A stretch of 64,000 nucleotides of DNA from Acidobacteriota bacterium (GTDB lineage: Bacteria; Acidobacteriota; Terriglobia; Bryobacterales; Bryobacteraceae): assembly GCA_017307505.1 (NCBI GenBank), contig JAFKEE010000050.1, forward strand, positions 1 through 64,000, read 5' to 3'. Positions 1 through 8,176 of the stretch are shown in pieces; positions within the stretch are counted from its first letter, which is position 1, and every line of letters starts with the position of its first letter. A model generated the notes under the pieces. The model made no database searches, was not told where the DNA came from, and saw only the letters and a program-made list of their open reading frames with translations. The translations under genes were made by a program, and so were the position numbers.

Positions 1-6
1 CCATGT

Positions 7-152
7 CCGCTGGCCGGACCAGTTTGAAAACCGGGGTTTGCCCACCAGTAGGAGTCTCGGTCACTGCTTCGTCTGGCGCGCACCAATCGTACACCCGCGC
101 CACCCAATTTTCATGCCCCTGGGTGGCCGCTGGCCATCACTGTTTGAAAACC
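7..152. repeat. Pair of 26-bp interrupted direct repeats, possible IS21-type end
   Basis: Two copies share CCGCTGGCC, a variable 7-nt spacer and TTTGAAAACC. They lie at 7-32 and 127-152, exactly 120 bp apart start to start. Multiple short internal repeats near the ends with a TTTGAAA-like core are a habit of IS21-family elements, so this could be the outer end of an element lying left of the window. No transposase is visible, so the assignment is inference; the repeat itself is plain in the sequence. The rest of 33-209 shows no gene. Confidence 0.4.
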
Positions 153-209
153 TAACCTTCATCACGCTGCCCCGTTCAGCCCCAAACTCCACGCACGCCC
201 CGGCTTAGG

Positions 210-238
210 TTGACCCGATCCGCTCCAAAGTCTACAAT
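210..238 (+). promoter_or_regulatory. Sigma70-type promoter, apparently leaderless
   Basis: TTGACC (210-215) and TACAAT (233-238) are separated by 17 bp. The expected transcription start falls on or next to the A of the ATG at 245. No SD precedes that ATG, which fits a leaderless mRNA for the first gene of the secreted-protein block. Confidence 0.5.
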
Positions 239-244
239 CTTGTC

Positions 245-868
245 ATGCCAAAACCGGGGCGCAAGGTGTGGCACCTGCGCATACACGGCAGCACTTATGA
301 GGTCGTTCGGAGGATGGACCTGGATGCGGAAGAGGAGTTCGTTGAGCGTCCTTTTCTGTCCACCACTACCTTTGACCGTTGGCTGAACGACCCGGTCACC
401 GCCCGGCGCCTCGCCGAGATGCTCTCCTCGGTCACCTCCCTGCCCCAGCGCAACGCTCTCGAGAACAAAGGCTGGCTCAGCGCCCGCCTCGACGACGCCT
501 TTCGCCAGTATCGCCTCGTTCTGCTCAAACCCGAGGAAGAAGCCGCTGCTTCCTCCGCAGCCAGCGGCGGAGGCGGTGGTGGTGGCGGCGGCGGCGCGAA
601 CCAGCCGGCGGAGAACGCACCGCCCGCTCCACCTCGCGGCAGGACCGGGGCGCCCCCTGCCCCCGTAAAAACCTTCATCGAGTTCAAGCTCGTGGACAAC
701 GACAACAAGCCCATCGCCAACGAACGCTACAAAGTAAAACTCACCGACGGCAGCATCAAGGAAGGCCGCCTCGGCGCCGACGGTTCCGTGCGGTTCAATA
801 ACATCGACCCCGGCAACTGCGACATCTCCTTCCCGGATCTCGACGCCAGGGACTGGGCCGCCGCCTGA
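245..868 (+). CDS. Hypothetical protein with poly-Gly linker and TTR-like C-terminal domain
   Basis: 207 aa. The N-terminal ~100 residues are mixed alpha/beta and not recognised. Ten consecutive glycines (108-117) and a Pro-rich stretch lead into a C-terminal beta domain (about 142-200: IEFKLVDNDNKPIANERYKV then a DGS...GRLGADGSVRF pattern). That pattern resembles the transthyretin-like domains that decorate type VI or contractile-injection spike and cargo proteins. No signal peptide is seen, which would suit cargo loaded in the cytoplasm. It is the first gene of a collinear run with the LysM/PG-binding gene at 879 and the zincin at 1638. The secretion role is inference; no VgrG, PAAR or sheath gene is in view. 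Confidence 0.65.
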   Translation: MPKPGRKVWHLRIHGSTYEVVRRMDLDAEEEFVERPFLSTTTFDRWLNDPVTARRLAEMLSSVTSLPQRNALENKGWLSARLDDAFRQYRLVLLKPEEEAAASSAASGGGGGGGGGGANQPAENAPPAPPRGRTGAPPAPVKTFIEFKLVDNDNKPIANERYKVKLTDGSIKEGRLGADGSVRFNNIDPGNCDISFPDLDARDWAAA

Positions 869-878
869 GGGATTCACC

Positions 879-1511
879 GTGCCAAGGAACCACACAGTCG
901 CACAGCCCGACCACATCGCCCGGATCGCCGAGAAGTACCACTTCTTCGACTACACGATCATTTGGGACGATGGCGCCAACGCCGATCTCAAGTCCAAACG
1001 GGATAACCCGAACATCCTCTATCCGGGCGATGTAGTCGTCATTCCGGACAAAACCCCAAAAACCGAAACCCGGCCCACCAGCCGCACCTACACCTTTAAG
1101 GTCAAGCCGCAGCCTCTGCAGTTGCGCCTGCAACTCCTCGACTACGACGGCGAACCGGCCGTATGCGAGTTCAAGTTCAAGATCGAAGGCGACTCCGGCA
1201 CAGTCAACGTGACCGACGGCAAGTTCCGTAAGCCCATCCTACGCGCCTGGGAAAACGGCTCCATCCGGGTCGACAAGCTCAACATCCTCGATATCCCACT
1301 AAAAATCGGCTGGCTCGACCCCATCGACTACCAGTCGGGCCAGGTCGCCCGCCTGAATAACCTCGGCTACAACGCCGGAGTCGTCGAGAATCCAGATCCC
1401 CTGCAGTTGCGCTCTGCATTGGAAGAGTTCCAGTGCGACAATAGCCTGGATATCACCGGAGTATGCGACGCGGACACGCAAGCCAAGTTGAAAGAGATCC
1501 ATCTGTGCTAG
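879..1511 (+). CDS. LysM-like / peptidoglycan-binding domain protein
   Basis: 210 aa from a GTG 10 nt after the previous stop. Residues 5-57 look like a LysM-type module ending in the typical NPNILYPGDVVVIPD. Residues 66-140 form a beta-rich region similar in style to the TTR-like domain of the upstream protein. Residues about 150-208 resemble a PG_binding_1 fold (ARLNNLGYNAG, then a LRSALEEFQ helix and TGVCDADTQAKL). There is no signal peptide. LysM proteins of this form often sit beside contractile-injection spike genes, so a scaffold or effector-carrier role in murein targeting is possible. The domain reading is fairly sure; the biological role is not. Confidence 0.7.
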   Translation: MPRNHTVAQPDHIARIAEKYHFFDYTIIWDDGANADLKSKRDNPNILYPGDVVVIPDKTPKTETRPTSRTYTFKVKPQPLQLRLQLLDYDGEPAVCEFKFKIEGDSGTVNVTDGKFRKPILRAWENGSIRVDKLNILDIPLKIGWLDPIDYQSGQVARLNNLGYNAGVVENPDPLQLRSALEEFQCDNSLDITGVCDADTQAKLKEIHLC

Positions 1512-1542
1512 CGGACCGGCTCCGAATCCCGTGCCCGCTCCC

Positions 1543-1555
1543 TTCGGGAGGGCGG
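1543..1555 (+). other. Short GC-rich hairpin between genes
   Basis: CTCCCTTCGGGAG folds as a 5-bp stem in the 126-nt gap before the zincin gene. It has no T-tract, so it is not a clear terminator; it might stabilise or partly attenuate the mRNA. Confidence 0.25.
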
Positions 1556-1637
1556 ACGCCCTCGTCCGCAGCCGGCCCCCTGGCCGGCTCTCTCTCTGCC
1601 CCCTTGACCTGCGCCCGACACGCGCGGAGGCCCCAGC

Positions 1638-3863
1638 ATGGCTGACGGCGGATTTGCGGCCGACCATCCACCGCGTCCGGACCAGCCGTTCTACGTCGCC
1701 CCCAACTTCGACGGCGCAACCGAGCGCAATACCTACCGCGCTCAGTTGATCCCGGTCGCCTGCTGGCGCGTCGACAACATCCGGTTCGAGTTCGACTCCT
1801 CGTTCGTCAAACCCGAGATCGCCGCCGAACTTTCGCTGCTCGCGGTTAAGATGAAGGCCCATCCCAAGGCGCCCATCTCGATCTTCGGCCATGCCGATCC
1901 CGTCGGCAAAGACGACTACAACAAGAAGCTCAGCGGCCGCCGCGCCATCGCCATTTACGCCATCCTCACCCGCAACACTGACCTGTGGGAAAAGCTCTAC
2001 AAGGATAAGGATGACCACTGGGGCCTGAAGTCCATTCAGACCATGCTCACCGCGCTGGGCTACGATCCCGGCCCGGCCACCGGCTACGGCTCCGGCAAAA
2101 CCACCGCCGCCGTGAAGAAGTTCCAGGAGGACGACGGGACCCTCGACAACGACGGCGATCCCGGGCCCCTCACCCGTGAGAAGCTCTTCAAGGCCTACAT
2201 GGACAAGACCTGCGTCGACGACACCGGCGCGGCCTTCCAGTTGACCAACGATGACTTCCTGGCCCGCGGCGCCGATCCCGACGGCAAGGGCGACTACCAG
2301 GGCTGCGGCGAGTTCAACCCCGTGCTCATCTTCTCCAACGACGAGGAGAAGGAGTTCAAGAAGCCCGGCAAGACGAAAGCCCGCAACGAGGCCAATTCAC
2401 CCAACCGTCGCGTCGTCATCTTTCTCTTCCGGCCCAACAGCATCGTCACTCCAGGCAAATGGCCCTGCCCGCTTGCCACCGAGGGCGGCGAAGGCTGCAC
2501 CAAGCGCTTCTGGTCCGATGGCGAAACCCGCCGCCAGAACACCGACAAACGCCGCGAATACCCGGTCACCCACGACACCTTCGCCTGCCGCTTCTACGAC
2601 CGCATCGCCTTTAAATCGCCCTGCGAAACCATCGCACCCGTTCCGCTCGCCACCATCGACTTCAAGATCTGGAACGCGCGCTGGGAACCCGCCGAAGGCT
2701 TCTGCGGCGACAAGGTCAAACTGCTGGCCGATACGGACCTGCCCGACGGCGACGCCGTGCAGATCAACTTCACGCCGAAACAAGGCTCGTCGCCCAACCT
2801 CACCCAGCAGGACACCCAGAGCAGCGGCGGCAAGATCGAGGTCGAGTGGGAGATCCACGACGTCGATTTCAAGAGCGGAGCCACCTTCCTCGATAAGGTC
2901 GAACTGGAAGCAAAGTTCACCGCGGCCAAGGCCGCTCCGGCCACCACGGGCCTCCTCAAGGTCAAGGCCATGCGCGACACCGGGGAGGAGACCTTCAAGC
3001 GCGACATCACCTGGAACGGCTTCGGCAACCACTCCGAGTTCAAGCAGAAGACCGATCAGTTCAAGACCAAAATCACCGCCAACTTCAAGATCGTCAAATC
3101 ATGGGGCGCTACCTACATCGACTTCCGTTCCATTGGCTTTACCGGCCGGGCCGGCCGCGCGCCGTTTGACGGACATCGCTGGGGCCGCTCGACAGGCGTC
3201 AATGCACAGGCGCCCAATGAATACTACGACGGCACCGCGTGGCAGCCCCTGCCCGCCGGGTTCACCATCACCGCCGCCAACTACCAGGCGATCACGTTCC
3301 ACCGCGATGGCTCGAACTTCGTCTCGGCCAACGGCGGAACCTGGCCCGAGGAGTTCACCGACTACGACTTCAACTCCGCCGCCAACGTCGCCAAACGCGA
3401 CGCCTGGTGCACCGAGACCAACAATCGCTGGAGCGATCACTTCATCCTCCGCCGGTCCAAGTGCACTTCTCAGAAGAGCACCCGCTGCTGCGTCTACGAC
3501 ACTCAACTCGAATTGATCCTCACGCCGGTGGAGACCTTCACCGCGGCGGACCACGTCGTCTTCGTCGCCCCCGGCAACATGCGCGCCAATGCCGCCAACT
3601 GGTTCCTGGACGCCCCCAACCTCTCAACCGCCGCCCATGAGACCGGTCACCGCATCGACAACCCCGACGAGTATAAGGACGGCGCCACCGATGACACCCT
3701 CACCGGCGATGGCGCCATCAACGGCATCGACGAAAACTGCGTCATGGGCCAGAACATGAGCAAGGTCAAAAAGCGCCATCTCCACGCCATGGTCGAGACC
3801 CACAAGAAGGCCATTAAGAACACCTTCGGCCGGGACTACGACTACGACACTCTGAACAAATAA
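1638..3863 (+). CDS. OmpA-like / peptidoglycan-binding / zinc metallopeptidase multidomain protein
   Basis: 741 aa; ATG preceded by GGAGG at 7 nt. Residues ~42-115 are OmpA-C-like (IRFEFDSSFVKPEIAAELS, then IFGHADPVGKDDYNKKLSGRR). Residues ~128-190 form a PG_binding_1 module (MLTALGYDPGPATGYGSGKT). Two beta-rich regions follow. The C-terminus carries a zincin motif HETGH at 667-671, acidic residues (NPDEY) just after it, and a Met-turn-like ENCVMG. There is no N-terminal signal peptide. The architecture suggests a murein-anchored protease or a secreted effector. It sits between the LysM protein and two paralogous unknowns in the same direction. An injected-toxin role is inference; a surface protease is the alternative. 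Confidence 0.75.
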   Translation: MADGGFAADHPPRPDQPFYVAPNFDGATERNTYRAQLIPVACWRVDNIRFEFDSSFVKPEIAAELSLLAVKMKAHPKAPISIFGHADPVGKDDYNKKLSGRRAIAIYAILTRNTDLWEKLYKDKDDHWGLKSIQTMLTALGYDPGPATGYGSGKTTAAVKKFQEDDGTLDNDGDPGPLTREKLFKAYMDKTCVDDTGAAFQLTNDDFLARGADPDGKGDYQGCGEFNPVLIFSNDEEKEFKKPGKTKARNEANSPNRRVVIFLFRPNSIVTPGKWPCPLATEGGEGCTKRFWSDGETRRQNTDKRREYPVTHDTFACRFYDRIAFKSPCETIAPVPLATIDFKIWNARWEPAEGFCGDKVKLLADTDLPDGDAVQINFTPKQGSSPNLTQQDTQSSGGKIEVEWEIHDVDFKSGATFLDKVELEAKFTAAKAAPATTGLLKVKAMRDTGEETFKRDITWNGFGNHSEFKQKTDQFKTKITANFKIVKSWGATYIDFRSIGFTGRAGRAPFDGHRWGRSTGVNAQAPNEYYDGTAWQPLPAGFTITAANYQAITFHRDGSNFVSANGGTWPEEFTDYDFNSAANVAKRDAWCTETNNRWSDHFILRRSKCTSQKSTRCCVYDTQLELILTPVETFTAADHVVFVAPGNMRANAANWFLDAPNLSTAAHETGHRIDNPDEYKDGATDDTLTGDGAINGIDENCVMGQNMSKVKKRHLHAMVETHKKAIKNTFGRDYDYDTLNK

Positions 3864-3879
3864 AGAACTGGAACACGAA

Positions 3880-4785
3880 GTGAACCCCATTCTTGACAAG
3901 GCTCTGTTGCAGGCACTCTCGGGCGGCCAGGACGCGCTGGCCGGGTTCGGGCTGGAGCGCCACACGCTCGCCGGGCCCGGTGTTCCCGGCAGCGGATCCG
4001 AGTGGGACGAACGCCTCACCCTCACCGGCGACGGCATGCTCACCCTCTCCTCCAACCGGTCCATCGCCGATATCAGTTCCGAGCCCATCGGCCTCTACCG
4101 CAAGCAGGACAAGGCCGAGACGGTCCGCCGCGCCATCCAGCTCGTCCGGGAAGCCGCACTCACAGAACTGCCGCCGCTCCGCGTCGAGCCCGCCGATACC
4201 CGCATCCGCATCAATGTCGCCTGCGGCGGAGTGGTCGAACGCGTCACGCTCGGCCTCACCGATCCCATGGCTCTCGAACCGGCCCGCCCCCTGCTGCAGG
4301 AGCTCGACCGCCTGGCCCAGGCCGTTCGCGCCGATCCGGTCCGCAGCCTGCGCATCGAACTCGACATGCCCGACAATGTGCCCGCCGCCAAGGTCCGCCT
4401 CCGGCTCATGGTGATCTTCCAGAACAGCGGCACGGAAGGCTACTGGCTCACCCATCCCGGAGCCCTGCGCCGCGAGCACCGCTGGGAGCAGTGCACCCTC
4501 GTCTACGGCCGCAAACCCGACATTGTCCCCGGTTTCACCCCGCCGCCCATCGAACTTCAGGCCTCCGCTCTCGAACCCATTCGCGAAGAGGGCCTCGACC
4601 TGCTATGGATTCCACGCGGCGAAGAAGTGGAGCAGCGCTTCAGCTGCGTCATGGAACCGCCCGTGCCCGGGCTGTACCTGGCACGGGCCGTCTACTCGTC
4701 TTACCTGGGTGAAGATCAGGTTTCAGGGCGCCCCCGCCTGCGCGGCTGCGCCTTCTCCAACCAGGTGGAACTCGAGGTGACATGA
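3880..4785 (+). CDS. Hypothetical protein, paralogue of the next gene
   Basis: 301 aa from a GTG 16 nt after the zincin stop. No signal peptide, membrane segment or known catalytic motif is seen. The middle part aligns by eye with the protein at 4782: IGLYRKQDKAE versus IGLFRAAFTAADQ, then a LLQELDRLAQA versus MMQELARLEKE helix followed by VRSLRIELDMP versus VRAILVELTPS. The stop overlaps the next start (ATGA), implying translational coupling. Function unknown. The position after a putative effector makes an immunity, adaptor or cargo role conceivable, but nothing proves it. Confidence 0.65.
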   Translation: MNPILDKALLQALSGGQDALAGFGLERHTLAGPGVPGSGSEWDERLTLTGDGMLTLSSNRSIADISSEPIGLYRKQDKAETVRRAIQLVREAALTELPPLRVEPADTRIRINVACGGVVERVTLGLTDPMALEPARPLLQELDRLAQAVRADPVRSLRIELDMPDNVPAAKVRLRLMVIFQNSGTEGYWLTHPGALRREHRWEQCTLVYGRKPDIVPGFTPPPIELQASALEPIREEGLDLLWIPRGEEVEQRFSCVMEPPVPGLYLARAVYSSYLGEDQVSGRPRLRGCAFSNQVELEVT

Positions 4786-5573
4786 GCCGGCTGATCGGAC
4801 TGTTGGGGAGTATCATCATGGCGATGCCAGGAGCGGAAGCAGCAACCTTCTCGCTGGAGTATGCTCAACACTCCGGCTACGGCCGCATGCCCTTGAGGAT
4901 CCTCGTGGAAGGCACGCAGGCCACCCTCATCCGGCAGGAAACCCTCAATGCCGGCCAGCCCATCGGCCTCTTCCGGGCGGCCTTCACGGCGGCGGACCAG
5001 AAAAGGCTCAGCGCAGTCGTGCCCGACACCATCGAGAGCGGGGCTCCGCTTATGCGCGACTCCGACTACTTCATCATCCGGCTCAAAACAGCCCAGCGGA
5101 ACGTCGAACTCCGCTTCCCGCACGACCCCGTTGCCCTGGGCAAAGCCGCCCCCATGATGCAGGAACTCGCGCGCCTGGAAAAGGAACTCGCCTGGAAACC
5201 CGTACGGGCGATCCTCGTCGAATTGACCCCCTCTTATGCCGTCAGCATCCGCAACATCGGCTCGGAAGCGGTCAAGGTCCCCTTCGGGACTCTGGGGCTG
5301 ACAATCGAATCCATCGCCGCGGCCGAACCGCCCAAAGTCCCCGGCAAGACCCCTCCCCCGCGTGTTTGGGAGATGGCGAATGGCACCGCCCACCTGCCGA
5401 AGAGCATCGAGATCGGCGCCGGCCAGTCACTGGAGTTCCCCCTGCCCCTGGGCCCCACGGCCAGGGACAAACTCTACCGGGCGCGATTCAACGCGGAAGG
5501 CAACATCGACCCCGCTGATCCGGAGATCCTCGGCACGGCTTACTCCGTGGCTGTCGCCGGCGGCCGCAGATAG
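4782..5573 (+). CDS. Secreted hypothetical protein, paralogue of the previous gene
   Basis: 263 aa. The N-terminus MSRLIGLLGSIIMAMPGAEA looks like a Sec signal peptide, unlike the cytoplasmic-looking paralogue upstream. The shared region carries the IGLFR and MMQELARLEKEL features. The C-terminal half has a beta-sandwich-like pattern with a Pro-rich loop. It starts inside the stop codon of the preceding gene. One duplicate with and one without a signal peptide suggests related jobs on the two sides of the membrane. Periplasmic immunity against the zincin is one speculative reading. Confidence 0.6.
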   Translation: MSRLIGLLGSIIMAMPGAEAATFSLEYAQHSGYGRMPLRILVEGTQATLIRQETLNAGQPIGLFRAAFTAADQKRLSAVVPDTIESGAPLMRDSDYFIIRLKTAQRNVELRFPHDPVALGKAAPMMQELARLEKELAWKPVRAILVELTPSYAVSIRNIGSEAVKVPFGTLGLTIESIAAAEPPKVPGKTPPPRVWEMANGTAHLPKSIEIGAGQSLEFPLPLGPTARDKLYRARFNAEGNIDPADPEILGTAYSVAVAGGRR

Positions 5574-5579
5574 CAGCCG

Positions 5580-6404
5580 TTACCTGGATTCCTCAAAGGC
5601 GATTGTGCTCTCGGCCTGTGTGCGCCGGAAGTCGTCGTTCTTCAGGCTCATCGTGATGTTCCGTTTGTAGCCGAACAGCACCTTCAGGCCGAATTCGGTT
5701 CCGTAAGTCGCCGGGAACCACAGCCCCTCGTCCACCTTGCGGTAGCTGACGTTGAAGCCCAATTGCTTGATGTCGATGCCGAACAGGATCTTCACCGCTC
5801 GAGGGATCTTCATCGACAGCTTCGTGGTCACCATCATGGGCTGGAACTCATGCGGATGGATCAGCACTTCGCCGGCCCAGCAGCGGCTGGCGTCTTCCTT
5901 CTTCGGTTCGAAAGTGACGCGGTAGGCATCCACGGTCCCCACCTTGCGTGTCCCTTCCAGCTTGAACGTATAGTGCGCCTGCTCGTCCTTCGTCAACGGA
6001 AAGAGGTCCTTCGAGATGCCGTCCCGCGACTTCTTGTCGTTGATCATGTCGTCGGTCAGATCCTCGATGAGATCGCCGTCAATGTCCGTGTCCTTGTACT
6101 GGAAGTTCGGCTTGTCGTAGGTCAGGATCTTCCCGCCCCGCTCATACCGGCCCTCAAACTTGTCCAGCTTTTTGTCCGTACCCTTCGCGTCCGGCGTGAC
6201 GGTGTACTGGCGCTTCTCCTCCCGCGACATCTTGCCGTTGGTGCGCAGCAGCCGGACAAAGGTGTCCTGCCGGTAGACCACGGTCTTGCGGGCATCGGCC
6301 GCCTTCTCCTGGTTCTCGGCCACGCGCTGGAGAATCTCGTCCACAGACGGCTGCGCCACGCAGATTCCGGTGGAAAGGGCGGAGAGTAGGATCACCAGTT
6401 TCAT
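5580..6404 (-). CDS. LolA-like outer-membrane lipoprotein-sorting family protein
   Basis: 274 aa with signal peptide MKLVILLSALSTGICVAQ. The body has the features of the LolA/LolB-like half-barrel fold seen in outer membrane lipoprotein-sorting proteins: an early helix (VDEILQRVAENQEKAADARK), charged beta strands and a late YRKVDEGLWFPATYG stretch typical of this family. It is the last gene of a five-gene minus-strand run starting at 10404. Two MacB-type permeases lie upstream, so a role in handling a lipid, lipoprotein or other hydrophobic cargo for that transporter is plausible. It converges on the + strand gene ending at 5573 with only 6 nt between them. Confidence 0.7.
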   Translation of the reverse strand: MKLVILLSALSTGICVAQPSVDEILQRVAENQEKAADARKTVVYRQDTFVRLLRTNGKMSREEKRQYTVTPDAKGTDKKLDKFEGRYERGGKILTYDKPNFQYKDTDIDGDLIEDLTDDMINDKKSRDGISKDLFPLTKDEQAHYTFKLEGTRKVGTVDAYRVTFEPKKEDASRCWAGEVLIHPHEFQPMMVTTKLSMKIPRAVKILFGIDIKQLGFNVSYRKVDEGLWFPATYGTEFGLKVLFGYKRNITMSLKNDDFRRTQAESTIAFEESR

Positions 6405-6467
6405 ACGACTCGAACTGCCTCTGATTCCAATACGCGGCGAAGCGGCAGTTCCTTGCAGAAAATGGGG

Positions 6468-6899
6468 CTACTGCCGCACTATTTCGATCGTGTCCACCAC
6501 CAGGCTGGTCTTTTCCAGAATCAACAGCACAGTCATCCCGCAGATCCGCCGCAGATACCCGGAGGGCACCGGCACCAGCTTACGGTCCAGGTCATCAGGC
6601 AGCTTGTCGAGCTTCTTGTCCAGGCCCGCGGGAATCACACCGGCCCGGTGCAACTGTTTGGCCAGCGGCACCGGAACGTCGCCCTTCTTGGCCACGCCGG
6701 GTGGCAGGTGGCCCGAACCGATCCGGTAGTAATCCTGGATGATGCGATTCTCGGCGTCTGTAATGAACGGATAGTGGAGGTGGCTCTCCGCGTCAGCCGG
6801 TTCCGCCTCTTTCTCTTTGGCCTTGTCCTGGACCTGTCCGGCAGCGAGCATCGCAGCCAGCAACAGCCAGGCCGGCAGTAGGCCGTAAAGGTTCCGCAT
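6468..6899 (-). CDS. Small secreted protein with LPPG-type repeats (RcnB-like)
   Basis: 143 aa. The signal peptide covers about residues 1-22. After an acidic linker the protein has the series YYRIGSGHLPPGVAKK, VPVPLAKQLHRAGVIPAGLD and LVPVPSGYLRRICG, which matches the loose pattern of small periplasmic RcnB/DUF1236-like proteins. The end (VLLILEKTSLVVDTIEIVRQ) is the usual hydrophobic beta tail of that group. It lies 20 nt after the permease gene at 6920-8176 in the same operon. Biochemical function is unknown for most members. Confidence 0.6.
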   Translation of the reverse strand: MRNLYGLLPAWLLLAAMLAAGQVQDKAKEKEAEPADAESHLHYPFITDAENRIIQDYYRIGSGHLPPGVAKKGDVPVPLAKQLHRAGVIPAGLDKKLDKLPDDLDRKLVPVPSGYLRRICGMTVLLILEKTSLVVDTIEIVRQ

Positions 6900-6919
6900 C
6901 GATCTATTTTACAGTCTGA

Positions 6920-8176
6920 TTACTCGTACCGGAGCGCTTCCACGGGGTCCAGCCGCGCTGCCTTGCTGGCCGGCCAGAGTCCGAAGAACAGCCCGACGCC
7001 GACGCTGACGATGATGCCGAGGGCAGCAGCCCACAGGGGTACGGTGGTGGGCAAAGTCGGGAAAGCGATCTGCGCACCCTTCGAGATGATCCAGCCGAGC
7101 ACCATACCCAGCAGTCCGCCGGCAAAGGTCAGCACCACAGCCTCCGTCAGGAACTGGATGATGATGTCGCTCTTCCGGGCGCCCAGCGCCTTGCGGACGC
7201 CGATCTCCTTCGTCCGTTCCGTCACCGACACCAGCATGATGTTCATCACGCCGATGCCGCCTACCAGGAGCCCGATGGACGAGAGCACCACCATGACTAA
7301 GGCGGTCACGCTGGTCACCTGCCGGAAGTCTTCGATCATCTGCTCCGCGGTGGAAAGGCCGAAATTGTCGGGTTCGTTGTACTTCAGGCGCCGCTCCTGG
7401 CGCAGTACCCCGCGCACCTCGTCGATCGCCTTCGGCAGTTGTCCCGGATAGGCCGACACGACGATCATGTGCTCCGTGGCCGAAGGCTCCAGCTTGCGCA
7501 TGGTGAAATAGGGCAGCAGCACCCGGTTATCCTGCTGGCCCGGAAACGAATTGGCAGGCCGGATCATGACCCCGATCACCCGGTAGCTGTGACCGTCCAC
7601 CTGCAGTTCCTTACCCACCGCGTCCTCGGCGCCAAACAGGTTCTTATTAATGTCCTCGCCGATGACGACCACCGGCTCCTTGTGGACATTCTCAAAGCCG
7701 CTGAAGAACCGGCCGGTCTTCATCTCGGCATTGCCCCCGGCGACGTAGTTCTCGTCGGTCCCGCCCAGGTTCAGTTGCAGGACATCATTGCCCTTATAGT
7801 GCGCTTTGTGGAAACCACGGCCCGGAAACAGGTAGGGACTGACGCCCTTCACGGACGGGCAGCGTTCGCGGATGGCCACCGCGTTCTCGTAAGTCAGAGC
7901 CTTGCGCTGCCACTCCTCGCGCGACCGGCGGCCGAAACGGATGCCCGCCTGCCACTTGAACACCATCACGCTGTCGGTGCCGAAACCCTTAATCGCGTTC
8001 GTGACCGCTCCGTCGAACCCGGTCAGGATGCTGCCGACGCCGATAATCGTGCCCGTACCGATGATGACGCCCAGCACCGTGAGGAAACTGCGCATCTTGT
8101 GGCCGCGAATCGCGTCCCAGGCCAGGCCGACGCCTGCCAGAATCAGGGCAAAGTTGTTTATTTTGTGTGGCTTCAC
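6920..8176 (-). CDS. ABC transporter permease, MacB/FtsX type
   Basis: 418 aa. Predicted layout: N-terminal membrane segment (about 25-55), a large periplasmic MacB_PCD-type domain (60-270), and three C-terminal membrane segments with the FtsX-family signature (IGLLVGGIGVMNIMLVSVTE, then RTKEIGVRKALGARKSDII). It overlaps the preceding permease gene by 4 nt, so the two probably form a heterodimer. No ATP-binding subunit is encoded nearby, so the ATPase must come from elsewhere. In MacB-type systems the complex works as a mechanotransducing pump for peptides, lipids or lipoproteins; the substrate here is not predictable. Confidence 0.9.
   Translation of the reverse strand: MKPHKINNFALILAGVGLAWDAIRGHKMRSFLTVLGVIIGTGTIIGVGSILTGFDGAVTNAIKGFGTDSVMVFKWQAGIRFGRRSREEWQRKALTYENAVAIRERCPSVKGVSPYLFPGRGFHKAHYKGNDVLQLNLGGTDENYVAGGNAEMKTGRFFSGFENVHKEPVVVIGEDINKNLFGAEDAVGKELQVDGHSYRVIGVMIRPANSFPGQQDNRVLLPYFTMRKLEPSATEHMIVVSAYPGQLPKAIDEVRGVLRQERRLKYNEPDNFGLSTAEQMIEDFRQVTSVTALVMVVLSSIGLLVGGIGVMNIMLVSVTERTKEIGVRKALGARKSDIIIQFLTEAVVLTFAGGLLGMVLGWIISKGAQIAFPTLPTTVPLWAAALGIIVSVGVGLFFGLWPASKAARLDPVEALRYE

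Noticed and set aside
7-152. CRISPR array at the left edge
   Set aside because: Only two copies, each interrupted by 7 variable bases, and no cas gene.
176-916. 246-residue minus-strand ORF over the first gene
   Set aside because: It is a shadow of the + strand TTR-like gene in high-GC DNA, with Gly/Val-rich low-complexity content.
2251-3516. 421-residue Pro/Ser/Arg-rich ORF inside the zincin gene
   Set aside because: Composition is that of a shifted frame of a high-GC gene; the zincin frame has clear domains.
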